Positions 35,711 through 45,290 of a stretch of 64,000 bases of DNA are shown here, piece after piece. The translations under genes and the position numbers were made by a program. Source of the stretch: Fen731 sp964481885 (GTDB lineage Bacteria > Actinomycetota > Humimicrobiia > Humimicrobiales > Humimicrobiaceae); NCBI GenBank assembly GCA_964481885.1, contig CAYZUS010000008.1:1-64000 (forward strand). The letters are read 5' to 3'. The notes under the pieces are model-generated. The model made no database searches, was not told the DNA's origin, and saw only the letters and a program-made list of their open reading frames with translations. How positions within the stretch are numbered: the first letter of the stretch is position 1; each line of letters opens with the position of its first letter.

Positions 35711-35989
35711 ACTTTCCCTTAAGAGTCTGAATTTTCCCCTAAATAATTTTTGCAGAATAATTCATTATTTTGGAAATATTATTAATCTCTAAATAATCTA
35801 AAATTATATTATAATAAACATTAATATTTATAGCTAGAAATTAGTGATAAAATTTTTAATAATTGTATTCATATATTAAATAAAGCTATATAATGACAGA
35901 ATGTTTCAAATCAGGATATTGCTATGACATTAAAATCAAAATCTGACTAAAAAATTTAAACAGGAAACTTTTTAGGAAAGATGTAAAAA

Positions 35990-36874
35990 ATGTGCGCAGA
36001 ATTAAATAAAAAGGATCTGGAAGAGATTATTGAAGTTTTAAATCTCCGACCTGATACGGATATTTCCGTCTACAGCGAAGCATTTCTTTTTAAATCCATT
36101 GAAAATAGAATGACTTTGGCTTCGATTAAAACAGCAAATGATTACGCGGGCCTGCTTTCACAAAACACAGGTGAAGTGCAAAAGCTGATAGATTCATTAA
36201 GCATTACCTACAGCACATTCTTTCGCAGCCAGGTTGCTTTCTCACTTTTGGACAGCTATATCCTTCCTTACCTCGTAAATAAAAAGGAAAAAGATTACAA
36301 CCCGGAAATAAGGATATGGTCCGCCGGGTGCTCGGCGGGAGAGGAAGCTTATTCGATTGCAATATTACTGGACGAATTAAACCTGGCAAGAGACCGTGAT
36401 ATTTCTTTTAGGATATTTGCCACTGATATTTCCCAAGCCATGCTGGATTTGGCAAAAAAAGGAATTTACAAAGTGGAAGCGCTTGGTAATGTCAGGCAGA
36501 GCCATATCTGCAGTTATTTTACTTTTGAAGGCGAAGCTTATGAAGTCATTTCAAGGCTTAAGGAGCATATAGACTTTTCAATATATGACCTGCTGGAAAA
36601 ACATTCAGTATGCCCCCCGCCAAGCATATATGGCGAATTTGATATTATATTTTGCAGCAACCTGCTTTTTTATTACAGGCCGGACGCATATGAATCCATA
36701 TTGGAAAAACTCGCAAACTGTCTTGTTGATGGAGGGTATATGATTACAGGAGAAGCAGAAAGATCCCTTGTTGAAAAAACAAAAACACTTACACGGGCCG
36801 AGTTTCCAAATACAATTTTTAAAAAGTCCGGAGCAGGAAGATATGCGAAACAGGCAGATATTCTGAACATATAG
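35990..36874 (+). CDS. cheR: CheR-type protein-glutamate methyltransferase
   Basis: SAM-dependent methyltransferase that modifies glutamates on chemoreceptors. The helical CheR_N domain (STFFRS near residue 75) is followed by the Rossmann core with IWSAGCSAGEEAYSIA, IFATDIS and IIFCSNLLFYY. Length is 294 residues. AGGAAAG lies upstream of the ATG. No chemoreceptor, CheA, CheB or flagellar gene is visible. It is followed at 60 bp by a hybrid kinase and a REC-HD-GYP protein, so it probably serves a sensory module rather than classical chemotaxis (inference). Confidence 0.92.
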   Translation: MCAELNKKDLEEIIEVLNLRPDTDISVYSEAFLFKSIENRMTLASIKTANDYAGLLSQNTGEVQKLIDSLSITYSTFFRSQVAFSLLDSYILPYLVNKKEKDYNPEIRIWSAGCSAGEEAYSIAILLDELNLARDRDISFRIFATDISQAMLDLAKKGIYKVEALGNVRQSHICSYFTFEGEAYEVISRLKEHIDFSIYDLLEKHSVCPPPSIYGEFDIIFCSNLLFYYRPDAYESILEKLANCLVDGGYMITGEAERSLVEKTKTLTRAEFPNTIFKKSGAGRYAKQADILNI

Positions 36875-36934
36875 GCATTTTGAACTGACAGGTACCCTAA
36901 AAAGGAAGGTAACCCTAAAAAGGATGGGAAAAGA

Positions 36935-39919
36935 GTGAAACGCAAAGATTTTAAAATAGGCTCAAAGATTACAATAGGTTTTATTATTGTGCTTGTTTTT
37001 GTAATTGTGCTTGCAGGAGTTGCATTTTACGAGATTTCCATGCTTTGGCAAAACACTGATACTTTATATAATCATCCGCTTCAAATCAGAAGATCTTTAG
37101 GGGAAATCAAGGCTGATATATTAATGATGCAGGCAAGTTTAAGAAATAGTATTATGGCAGAAAACAGTGAAGATATGCTGGTGTATACCAAAGATATTGA
37201 TACTAAAGAAACTGATGTCTTTGAGCATTTTGCAGTAATATCCTCAAAGTACCTGGGGCCAAAATCTGATTATGAAAATTCCTACACACACTTTGTTGAG
37301 TGGAAAGCTCTTCGTGATGAGACACTCGCATTTGCACGACTTGGCAATTCAGCCGAAGCGTTAAGGAGAACCCTGCCGGATGGGCCGGAAGGCATACACT
37401 TGAGCGGCCTGATGGCAAGTATCGAAAAAATAAATGTTTTTTCTTTGAATAAAGGTAACGAACTATATCTGTCCGCCCAAAATGAATATAATAATCTGCG
37501 GCTCGGGCTCGGAATAATGATAGGTGTTATCTGGCTGTTTTCCATAATTATAATTTATGTTTTAATCAGAAGCATTAGAACCCCGTTAAAAGAACTCACA
37601 AGGGCGACCGAGCAGTTCAGGCTTGGGAAACTTAACGCACGCAGCAGCTATAATGCCGGCAATGAGTTTGGCACGCTTTCAGAATCTTTCAACAGCCTTG
37701 CAGAAACAATTCAGGGCGAGATAAAAATCAGGGAAAACTCTGCGGGTATGGCGGACATAATGCTGGGCGAGGAGCAGCTGGGTAGTTTTTGCAGGGAAGT
37801 GCTTTCTGCGCTTCTGCAAAAAACCGGTTCACAAATCGGCGCTTTTTATTTTTTAAATGATGAAAAAAAAGATTTTGTGCTGTTTGAATCGATTGGTCTT
37901 AAAGCCGACAGCCAAAAAACATTTTCAGCATTTTCTTTTGAAGGAGAATTCGGGTCAGCATTAAAAACCCGGCAAATCCAGCATATAAAAGAAATTCCTG
38001 CAGACACTGCCTTTGGATTGCGTACAGTATCTGCAGACCTTTTGCCTTCAGAAATCCTAACTGTCCCGATTATTTCCGGCGGCGAAGTAATTGCCATGAT
38101 TTCTCTTGCCAGTGTACATAAATATACAGACGGCGCCGTTCTGCTGATAAGTAATATCAGCGCCATGCTGACCGCCCGACTTACCGGAGTGCTTTCGTTT
38201 GAGAAACAGATAAGAATGGCTGAACAACTTGGAATCCAGAACACAGAACTTAAAGAAACATCCAGAGAATTGGTCAGCCAGGCAAGTGAATTAAGCGAGC
38301 AGAATACCGAGCTTGAGATGCAGAAAAAGCAGCTTGATGAAGCCAACAGACTAAAGAGTTCATTTCTGTCAAATATGAGCCATGAGTTAAGGACACCGCT
38401 TAATTCTGTTATAGGTCTCTCCGGAGTATTGGGCCGAAGGCTGTTGGGTAAAATCCCTGATGAGGAATACAGCTATATAGATGTAATAGAGCGAAGTGGA
38501 AATCAGCTTCTTGAGCTCATAAATGATATTCTTGATCTGTCGCGCATTGAAGCAGGCAAGGAGGAGATAAGCCTTTCGCATTTTTCAATATCCGAGCTTG
38601 CAACTTCAGTATTGTTTACAATCGAACCCCAGGCCCGACAAAAAAGTCTGAAGCTTATAAACCTTATAAGCAAGGATTCTGATATGCCGCTTGTCACCAG
38701 TGATTTTAAAAAATGCCGGCACATCCTGCAAAATATTGTCGCAAATGCGGTAAAATTTACAAGTTCGGGTTTTGTAGAGATTTCTGCGGTTGCGTCTGAG
38801 GATTCGATAAATATTATTGTCAGAGACACAGGCATTGGAATAGCGCAGGATAAACTGCCATATATATTCGATGAATTTCGCATGGTTGATGAGAGCGCTT
38901 CGAGGAAATTCGGCGGTACGGGGCTTGGGCTGTCAATTGCACAAAAATATGCAAAGCTTCTTCATGGAGAAATCGCAGTGGAAAGCGACTTTGGCAAAGG
39001 CTCTGTATTTACTGTGAGCCTGCCTGTAAGGATTTCAGGGTTTTTGGAAGAACCTTTGCCGGAAGATTTAACTGCTGACCCGGTGCCCTTCCAAATCAAA
39101 AACCGCCGCTCTTCTTTCCGCGAAGACGATAAAACTATCTTACTTGTGGAAGACAGTGAACCTGCCATTATCCAGATGAGTGATATTTTGGGCGGCCATG
39201 GTTACGGCCTGAGTATTGCGCGCAATGGAAAACAAGCACTTGAGAAAATTAAAGAAAACCTGCCGGATGCCATAATCCTTGATTTGATGATGCCGGAAAT
39301 TGATGGATTTGAGGTTTTAAGAATAATTCGTGACAATGATAAAACTGCGGATATTCCGGTGCTTATACTGACTGCAAAGCATATAACCAAGGAAGAATTG
39401 AGTTTCCTTAAGGGTAATAATGTCCATGAGCTTATTCAAAAGGGCAATATAAGCAAACAGGAGCTGCTGGATATAATAAGGAGCATGCTGTATCCGGACG
39501 TAAGAAAGAAAAGTTTGCCGCCACAAAAACAATCAACACCGCAAAAAAAAGGGAGAGCCACAATACTTGTCATAGAGGATAATGCAGACAATATGAAAAC
39601 TGTAAGGGCTCTTCTGCAGGAGAATTTTGAAATCATAGAAGCTTTTGACGGTGAGTCAGGAATTATCCGGGCAAGGCAGTATGTTCCGGATATTATCCTC
39701 CTTGACATATCACTTCCTGCAATGGATGGTTTTGCAGTCTATGATGAGATAAAAAAAGAAGAGCTCCTAAAACATGTCCCAATTGTGGCATTAACAGCAA
39801 GGGTAATGAAAGGCGACTTGGAGCAAATCCTTGATTATGGTTTTAATGCTTATTTATCCAAACCTGTTGATGAGAAATTGCTTCAAAAAACAATTTGCGA
39901 GGCGATAAATGATAACTGA
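36935..39919 (+). CDS. membrane hybrid histidine kinase with two receivers
   Basis: 994-residue sensor kinase. Order: TM helix (about 12-32), four-helix-bundle periplasmic sensor, second TM (about 190-213), HAMP (about 213-265), GAF (about 280-420), coiled coil, HisKA with the phosphoacceptor at H483 (MSHELRTPLNS), HATPase_c with GTGLGL, then two receivers with phosphoacceptors in IILDLMMPEIDG and IILLDISLPAMDG. The GTG start has AAAGGATGGG upstream; the sequence CCTAAAAAGGA is duplicated there (about 36894-36923). It overlaps the REC-HD-GYP gene by 11 nt. The HAMP-4HB layout resembles chemoreceptors, which could make it a CheR substrate. Confidence 0.94.
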   Translation: MKRKDFKIGSKITIGFIIVLVFVIVLAGVAFYEISMLWQNTDTLYNHPLQIRRSLGEIKADILMMQASLRNSIMAENSEDMLVYTKDIDTKETDVFEHFAVISSKYLGPKSDYENSYTHFVEWKALRDETLAFARLGNSAEALRRTLPDGPEGIHLSGLMASIEKINVFSLNKGNELYLSAQNEYNNLRLGLGIMIGVIWLFSIIIIYVLIRSIRTPLKELTRATEQFRLGKLNARSSYNAGNEFGTLSESFNSLAETIQGEIKIRENSAGMADIMLGEEQLGSFCREVLSALLQKTGSQIGAFYFLNDEKKDFVLFESIGLKADSQKTFSAFSFEGEFGSALKTRQIQHIKEIPADTAFGLRTVSADLLPSEILTVPIISGGEVIAMISLASVHKYTDGAVLLISNISAMLTARLTGVLSFEKQIRMAEQLGIQNTELKETSRELVSQASELSEQNTELEMQKKQLDEANRLKSSFLSNMSHELRTPLNSVIGLSGVLGRRLLGKIPDEEYSYIDVIERSGNQLLELINDILDLSRIEAGKEEISLSHFSISELATSVLFTIEPQARQKSLKLINLISKDSDMPLVTSDFKKCRHILQNIVANAVKFTSSGFVEISAVASEDSINIIVRDTGIGIAQDKLPYIFDEFRMVDESASRKFGGTGLGLSIAQKYAKLLHGEIAVESDFGKGSVFTVSLPVRISGFLEEPLPEDLTADPVPFQIKNRRSSFREDDKTILLVEDSEPAIIQMSDILGGHGYGLSIARNGKQALEKIKENLPDAIILDLMMPEIDGFEVLRIIRDNDKTADIPVLILTAKHITKEELSFLKGNNVHELIQKGNISKQELLDIIRSMLYPDVRKKSLPPQKQSTPQKKGRATILVIEDNADNMKTVRALLQENFEIIEAFDGESGIIRARQYVPDIILLDISLPAMDGFAVYDEIKKEELLKHVPIVALTARVMKGDLEQILDYGFNAYLSKPVDEKLLQKTICEAINDN

Positions 39920-41003
39920 CGGCCCTGTAATACTTGCAATAGATGACAATAAGGATAACCTGGTTGTGTTAAAAGCAATCATAGGTGAGACTTTTTCAAA
40001 TGCAAAAGTTATAACTTCCCAGGATAGCTATGACGGTATAAGCATGGCAGAAAAGGACAATCCGGATGTCATTCTTCTTGATATTTTAATGCCGGGGCTT
40101 AACGGGTTTGAGGTCTGCAGGATAGTTAAGGAAAGTACCGCCACTGCCCACATTCCAGTAGTGTTTTTGACTGCTTTAAAAACTGATAAGGAACTTCGGC
40201 TTAAAGCGCTGGATGCAGGAGCAGATGCATTTCTTTCCAAACCAATTGAGGCTGTGGAGTTAAGCGCTCAGATCAGTGCAATGCTTAAAATAAAAAAAGC
40301 AAATGATTTAAAGCGCCAAAAGAATTATGAACTGGAAGAGCTTGTTGCCAAACGAACTTTTGAACTTGAGAAGAGAATCGTCCTGCACGAGAATACAGAA
40401 AAGGAACTTCGCTCATCAGAAGCGCGTTTAAAGAATAGCCTGGATTCAGCAATAGAGACAATCGCAGGTATTTGCGAGATACAGGATCCGTATACTTCCG
40501 GCCATCAAAAGCAGGTTTCAAAAATCGCTTTCGCTATTGCAGAGGAAATGGGGCTGACGTTCCAGGAGGCTGATAATATAAGGATAGGAAGCATGCTTCA
40601 TGACATAGGCAAGATAAGCATACCCACTTCAATCCTGGTTAAACCCGGCAAACTTACGGAAATAGAGTTTTTGCTTATAAAAGAGCATTCTAAAATCGGC
40701 TATGATATATTAAAAAAAATGGACATTTCCCCGTCAATTCCGGAAATGGTGCTGCAGCACCACGAAAGGCTCAATGGCTCCGGCTATCCTAACAGGCTAA
40801 ATGGAGACAATACACTTCTCGGGTCCAAAATAATTGCAGTTGCAGATGTTGTTGAAGCAATGACATCGCACCGGCCTTATCGGCCCGCACTTGGCAGGGA
40901 TAAGGCGATACAGGAAGTAATACAGAATAAGGCTACTTTATATGATTGTGCCGTGGTAGATGCATGTCTGAAGATTCTACCGGACGACTTGGAAAATTTA
41001 TAA
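39909..41003 (+). CDS. response regulator with HD-GYP domain
   Basis: Receiver (phosphoacceptor D58 in VILLDILMPGLNG), a coiled-coil linker (about 135-185), then an HD-GYP phosphodiesterase with MLHDIGKI and HHERLNGSGYP. Proteins of this type usually hydrolyse cyclic di-GMP. 364 residues. The ATG overlaps the hybrid kinase stop, so the two are co-translated, and it is the likely phosphorelay target. No GGDEF cyclase is present in the window. Receiver plus HD-GYP proteins are common second-messenger outputs. Confidence 0.94.
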   Translation: MITDGPVILAIDDNKDNLVVLKAIIGETFSNAKVITSQDSYDGISMAEKDNPDVILLDILMPGLNGFEVCRIVKESTATAHIPVVFLTALKTDKELRLKALDAGADAFLSKPIEAVELSAQISAMLKIKKANDLKRQKNYELEELVAKRTFELEKRIVLHENTEKELRSSEARLKNSLDSAIETIAGICEIQDPYTSGHQKQVSKIAFAIAEEMGLTFQEADNIRIGSMLHDIGKISIPTSILVKPGKLTEIEFLLIKEHSKIGYDILKKMDISPSIPEMVLQHHERLNGSGYPNRLNGDNTLLGSKIIAVADVVEAMTSHRPYRPALGRDKAIQEVIQNKATLYDCAVVDACLKILPDDLENL

Positions 41004-41251
41004 AACCGGTTTAACCCCAGTGCAGTAATTATGTTTGTACCGCAGGCTAAAAATTTCACTTGTGTTGCAGGGTAAAAATTACGTTTACGTCATAGACGAA
41101 GAATTTAACTTGGACCACAGTCTGCTTTCTCTTCTTTCATTTTTACTGTCGGCACAGGCTGTATTTGGCGCAGGGTTCATATTTTTCCCCTCTTTTGCTA
41201 TACTGACTTCTGTACTTAAAATAATATTGTAAAACTATCGGTTTGGAAATT

Positions 41252-42547
41252 ATGGCAGGATATGTAATAAACGGCGGCAAAACGCTAAATGGAACAGTAA
41301 AGATAAGCGGCGCTAAAAATTCAGCACTCAAAATCATTGCTGCCGCCATATTGGCTGACGGAAAGGTTACTCTTCGTAATGTACCGGATATTGAAGATGT
41401 AAACACGATGGTCGAGGTATTAAAAACCATAAATGTCCGTCTTGAATTCGACAGGAACAGCAATATCCTTGAAATAGACCCCTCAGGTATTAACAGCTAT
41501 GAAGCTCCCTATGAGCTGGTCAGGAAAATGAGGGCATCAGTACTTGTCGCAGGACCCCTGCTTACAAAATTTGGCAGGGTAAAAGTCGCAATCCCCGGCG
41601 GATGCAATATCGGGGCAAGGCAGATAGATATCCACCTTAAAGGTTTTGAAGAGTTGGGAGCCAAAAACTATATCGAGCATGGCTACATAAATTGCAGCGC
41701 AGATTTCAACGGCACAAGGACCGCAGGCAAAGCAAACCTGAGAGGAGCTGTAATTAATCTGGACTTTCCTTCAAGGGGAGCAACTGAAAATTTAATGATG
41801 GCTGCCGTGATGGCCGAGGGCCGAACGGTAATAAACAATGCGGCTTGTGAAAAAGAGATTGTTGATTTGGCAAATTTTTTAATCGCGATAGGTGCAGAAA
41901 TTGAAGGCGGCGGAACAGACTGTATTAAAGTAAGCGGCGTCTCCAAATTAAACTCGGGCCCAACAGATTACACGATAATGCCGGACAGCATAGAGGCAGG
42001 AACATTTATAGCAGCTGCAGCTTTGTGCGGTAAAAAAGTCGTGATACGGGATGCTGTGTGGAAAAATATAGAGATATTTTGCCAGAAGATAAAAGAGGTA
42101 GGCATTGATATTTCACCTGTCGACGACAGAACAGTTATTGTGAGCCGCAGTAAAAAAATCTTAAAACCGGTAAACATAAGTACTCTTCCTTATCCTGGAT
42201 TCCCCACAGATCTGCAGCCCGTGGTCGCAGTTTTGCTCTCGGTTGTACCAGGGGTATCCATAATTACTGAAAATGTTTTCGAAAACAGGTTTATGTATGT
42301 GGAGGAACTAAACAGGATGGGAGCAAATATTAAAATAGATGGCCATCATGCCGTAATCAAAGGAGTCAATAAGCTTTCAGGCGCACCTGTAAAAGCATTT
42401 GATTTGCGTGCAGGTGCGGCAATGGTACTTGCGGGCCTTGCTGCAGAAGGAATGACTGAAGTCTATGACATACAGCACATACAGAGAGGCTATGAAAATT
42501 TTCAGTCAAAACTTCAGGCGCTGGGGGCAGACATAACAGAAGCATAA
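41252..42547 (+). CDS. murA: UDP-N-acetylglucosamine 1-carboxyvinyltransferase
   Basis: First committed step of peptidoglycan synthesis (EC 2.5.1.7), adding enolpyruvate to UDP-GlcNAc. KISGAKNSALKI and RKMRASVLVAGPLL are present. The catalytic/fosfomycin-target cysteine is C118 in IPGGCNIGARQ, where the usual form ends GxRP. The catalytic Asp region is PGFPTDLQP. 431 residues from ATG 41252; a TTG three codons earlier is possible. The Cys predicts fosfomycin sensitivity. It is upstream of the LCP gene but separated by 288 bp with its own promoter. Confidence 0.97.
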   Translation: MAGYVINGGKTLNGTVKISGAKNSALKIIAAAILADGKVTLRNVPDIEDVNTMVEVLKTINVRLEFDRNSNILEIDPSGINSYEAPYELVRKMRASVLVAGPLLTKFGRVKVAIPGGCNIGARQIDIHLKGFEELGAKNYIEHGYINCSADFNGTRTAGKANLRGAVINLDFPSRGATENLMMAAVMAEGRTVINNAACEKEIVDLANFLIAIGAEIEGGGTDCIKVSGVSKLNSGPTDYTIMPDSIEAGTFIAAAALCGKKVVIRDAVWKNIEIFCQKIKEVGIDISPVDDRTVIVSRSKKILKPVNISTLPYPGFPTDLQPVVAVLLSVVPGVSIITENVFENRFMYVEELNRMGANIKIDGHHAVIKGVNKLSGAPVKAFDLRAGAAMVLAGLAAEGMTEVYDIQHIQRGYENFQSKLQALGADITEA

Positions 42548-42642
42548 AAAGCCCCAGGATATTATTATAAAATATTCATATATACTAATGTAAAAAACAG
42601 GGTTAATTTAATAATCCATGACCCGCATTTGTGGTCAATGTA

Positions 42643-42672
42643 TTGTAATTTAATCTACAATGAATATATAAT
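42643..42672 (+). promoter_or_regulatory. candidate sigma70 promoter upstream of the LCP gene
   Basis: TTGTAA (42643-42648), 18 bp, TATAAT (42667-42672). A small inverted repeat TGACC/GGTCA (42619-42623 and 42633-42637) lies just upstream. Transcripts from here would have a leader of about 155 nt, alternative to the promoter directly before the ATG. Confidence 0.5.
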
Positions 42673-42824
42673 GACAAGTTGTGCCAATTCGAGTTTCGGA
42701 TAAACCGGCGCAGACAATGACATTCCAGGGGAGGACCAGAGTATCTCAAGGATTGGGCCAAAGCATTCCGGATAGTTATTTTCGGACATCACCGGCAAAC
42801 AAACAAAAATGTAAGATTTATGAT

Positions 42825-42838
42825 TATAATTTAAAATG
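42825..42838 (+). promoter_or_regulatory. -10 box 5 nt from the LCP start (leaderless type)
   Basis: TATAAT at 42825-42830, then TTAAA, then the ATG at 42836. No Shine-Dalgarno sequence precedes this ATG. With transcription starting about 6-7 nt after a -10 box, the mRNA would begin at or next to the start codon. No convincing -35 was found. Confidence 0.5.
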
Positions 42839-45259
42839 TCAGAAAAAATCGATCGAAACTCAGAGGTTTTACCAGAAGTAGACTACAGCGCCTCTGACAG
42901 AAAAATAAAAAAAGAAATAAAACCCGGTAAATCCAAATTTGTTGAGCCCGGACCCGAAGGGTTAAAGCCTGATGAACCCAAATCCGGCACATCCACAAAT
43001 GGAGGGGTAAAACCTGGCTCGTTCATAATTAATGGGGCCAAATCCGGAGAAGATATAAACAATGGAGACAAATTCGTTAAACCAAGTCGCTGGAGGCCAA
43101 AGCTCGGCAATCTCAGCACTGCAAGACTAAAACCCGGTGTGGAAAAATCCGGTGAAACAAAATCAGGCGATTCTAACTCAGCTGAATTAAAACCAGGCGA
43201 CCCTAAATCCGGTGGACCTAAATCCGGTGGACCCAAACCCCCAAAAAACAACAGGTGGACAAGGCTAAGAACATACCAGAAGTTCCTTATAATATTCTTT
43301 TCAACCATACTTTTTCTTGGAGCCTGTGGCACTGGCGGTTTTTTCTATTACCTGGACTCTCTTAACAAGACTTTAAGCTCAGGTACAACTACACAGATAC
43401 AAAATGTACTTGCACCTGTTGAGACTGCTGCCGAGAAAACCATGGATGCACCGGTTACCATACTGCTGCTCGGCAGGGATACCAGGGATGCTGAGACCGA
43501 ACAGGGAAGAGCAGACACAATAATGCTCCTTCATATTGATCCGGCAGCGAAAAGCGCTTCGCTGCTTTCCATTCCAAGGGACACCCTGGTTGATATTCCG
43601 GGGTATGGCCAGGATAAAATAAATGCCGCATACGCTTATGGCGGGGAAGAGCTGATGATAAAGACCGTTTCAATTTTTCTGGATGCAGTAATAAACCACT
43701 ATGCAACAATAGACTTTGAGGGTTTTGTCAAACTTGTTGATGAGCTTGGAGGCGTTGATGTAACAATTGACAGGCCAATAATCGATCCCAAGACCAATGC
43801 CTATATCGCCGCAGGAAATCACCACTTTACCGGCGAACAGGCGCTCTCATTTACCAGGAGCAGGTCTACAGAATTCGGTGACATAGGAAGGATCCAGCGC
43901 CAGCAGCTGATTTTCAAAGAACTTATAAAGCAAAAACTTGATATTAAATATATTTCCAATATAAAAGGATACTTAACCATCCTGATAGATAATATACGCA
44001 CAGACATGGACCTGCTCACTATTATGTCATATGCCAAATCGGCGCTTTCATTCGGGACAGATAATATAAGCTCTGCAATAATACCATCCCGCCCCGACTG
44101 GACAGACAATGGGACCGTAAGTGTACAGATTCCTGACACGGAAGAAGCCAGGGCAATGTGGCAGAGAATAATATTTAACCAGCCCACAAGCACTTATGGA
44201 ATAGAATATACCGGAGGCACAGAGAATATCCCGGAATCAATGAGCAAGGATAAAATTTATATAACAAAAATCAAAGTAAAAAACACAGGGGCAACCGCAT
44301 GGGAAAGAGGCGGCAATGCACCATTTTACTTAAGTTATCACTGGATAGACTTTGACAGCAAGAAATCAATTATATTTGACGGGGAAAGGTCACTTCTTGT
44401 CAAGGATAAAATCCTGCCTGGTGAAGAAGTTGAAATGGATTTAAAAATAAAGGCGCCTGACACACCCGGCAATTATATTCTGCAGGTGGATATGGTGCAT
44501 GAAGGACTTACCTGGTTTTCTTACCAGGGAGTACCGCCTCTTGAAAAATATGTGTCCGTAAATATTGATTACGCTGCAGCCTATGATGACATGGGCACTA
44601 CCCCTAATAAGGTTGCTCCCGGGCAGCAGTTTACAGCTCAGGTAAAAGTGACCAATAACGGGTTTATGGAGTGGATAAACAAGGCAGAAGACAGGATCGA
44701 TCTGGGGGCCCACTGGTATAACAGGGACACAAGGGAAGTAGTTATATATGATGCAGACAGCGGGGAGCTGCCAAACAATGTAAATCACGGAGAGTCGGCA
44801 ACTGTAAACATAATAATTACAGCACCCCAAAAGGCCGGAAGATATGTGCTTGCCTATGACCTTGTTCACGAAACTGTCACCTGGTTTTCCCAGCAGGGAG
44901 TTATTCCAATGGAAATAAATATTGATGTGGGATATACGCTTGACACATCTCTTGTAAAAAAGACAACCGTTTTTGTTTATAATGGAAGCGTTGTCGCAGG
45001 AGCAGCAACAAAAGTCGCTGGTTATCTTTCAAAATATGGTTTTAAGATAAGTGGAAAGGCTAATGCAAAAACGAGTGACTTTGAAAAGACCCTTGTAATA
45101 TACAAACCGGATAAATCGTCAAATGCAGAGCAAATGGCAATGATACTAAACAGCTATCAGCTCGAACCTTATAGCGAAACATGGGCAGGGTACGATTCCG
45201 GAGCTGACATTATTATAATACTTGGCAAGGATGTCGAGGAAAATATGAAATGGCAGTAG
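42836..45259 (+). CDS. LytR-CpsA-Psr ligase with Ig-like repeats and LytR_C tail
   Basis: LCP-family protein of 807 residues, expected to transfer lipid-linked glycopolymers to peptidoglycan. Order: a cytoplasmic disordered region of about 140 residues rich in KPG/KSGGPK repeats, one TM helix (about 145-170), the LCP domain (about 205-385, with LLLGRDTR, SLLSIPRDTLVDIPG and LSFTRSRS), two NBR1-type Ig-like domains (about 455-575 and 580-700, each ending in a LxWFSxQGVxP motif), and a LytR_C domain (TVFVYNGSVVAGAATKVAGYL). The two Ig-like repeats are extra to the usual LCP layout and may bind cell-wall glycans. It is followed by two glycan biosynthesis genes. Confidence 0.9.
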   Translation: MSEKIDRNSEVLPEVDYSASDRKIKKEIKPGKSKFVEPGPEGLKPDEPKSGTSTNGGVKPGSFIINGAKSGEDINNGDKFVKPSRWRPKLGNLSTARLKPGVEKSGETKSGDSNSAELKPGDPKSGGPKSGGPKPPKNNRWTRLRTYQKFLIIFFSTILFLGACGTGGFFYYLDSLNKTLSSGTTTQIQNVLAPVETAAEKTMDAPVTILLLGRDTRDAETEQGRADTIMLLHIDPAAKSASLLSIPRDTLVDIPGYGQDKINAAYAYGGEELMIKTVSIFLDAVINHYATIDFEGFVKLVDELGGVDVTIDRPIIDPKTNAYIAAGNHHFTGEQALSFTRSRSTEFGDIGRIQRQQLIFKELIKQKLDIKYISNIKGYLTILIDNIRTDMDLLTIMSYAKSALSFGTDNISSAIIPSRPDWTDNGTVSVQIPDTEEARAMWQRIIFNQPTSTYGIEYTGGTENIPESMSKDKIYITKIKVKNTGATAWERGGNAPFYLSYHWIDFDSKKSIIFDGERSLLVKDKILPGEEVEMDLKIKAPDTPGNYILQVDMVHEGLTWFSYQGVPPLEKYVSVNIDYAAAYDDMGTTPNKVAPGQQFTAQVKVTNNGFMEWINKAEDRIDLGAHWYNRDTREVVIYDADSGELPNNVNHGESATVNIIITAPQKAGRYVLAYDLVHETVTWFSQQGVIPMEINIDVGYTLDTSLVKKTTVFVYNGSVVAGAATKVAGYLSKYGFKISGKANAKTSDFEKTLVIYKPDKSSNAEQMAMILNSYQLEPYSETWAGYDSGADIIIILGKDVEENMKWQ

Positions 45260-45272
45260 GCCATGGAAATTG

Positions 45273-45290
45273 TGCTATAATTACCTTATG
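45273..45290 (+). promoter_or_regulatory. extended -10 promoter 6 nt from ATG (leaderless type)
   Basis: TGCTATAAT: extended -10 with TATAAT at 45276-45281. Six nucleotides follow before the ATG at 45288. No Shine-Dalgarno site is present. The expected transcription start coincides with the A of the start codon. The box lies 14 bp beyond the previous stop. Confidence 0.6.

Noticed and set aside
41035..41232. 65-codon frame upstream of murA
   Set aside because: No ribosome site, no motif, and it ends just before murA. More likely part of the murA leader.
42681..42881. 66-codon frame overlapping the LCP gene start
   Set aside because: It runs into the LCP gene in another frame and has no start signals.
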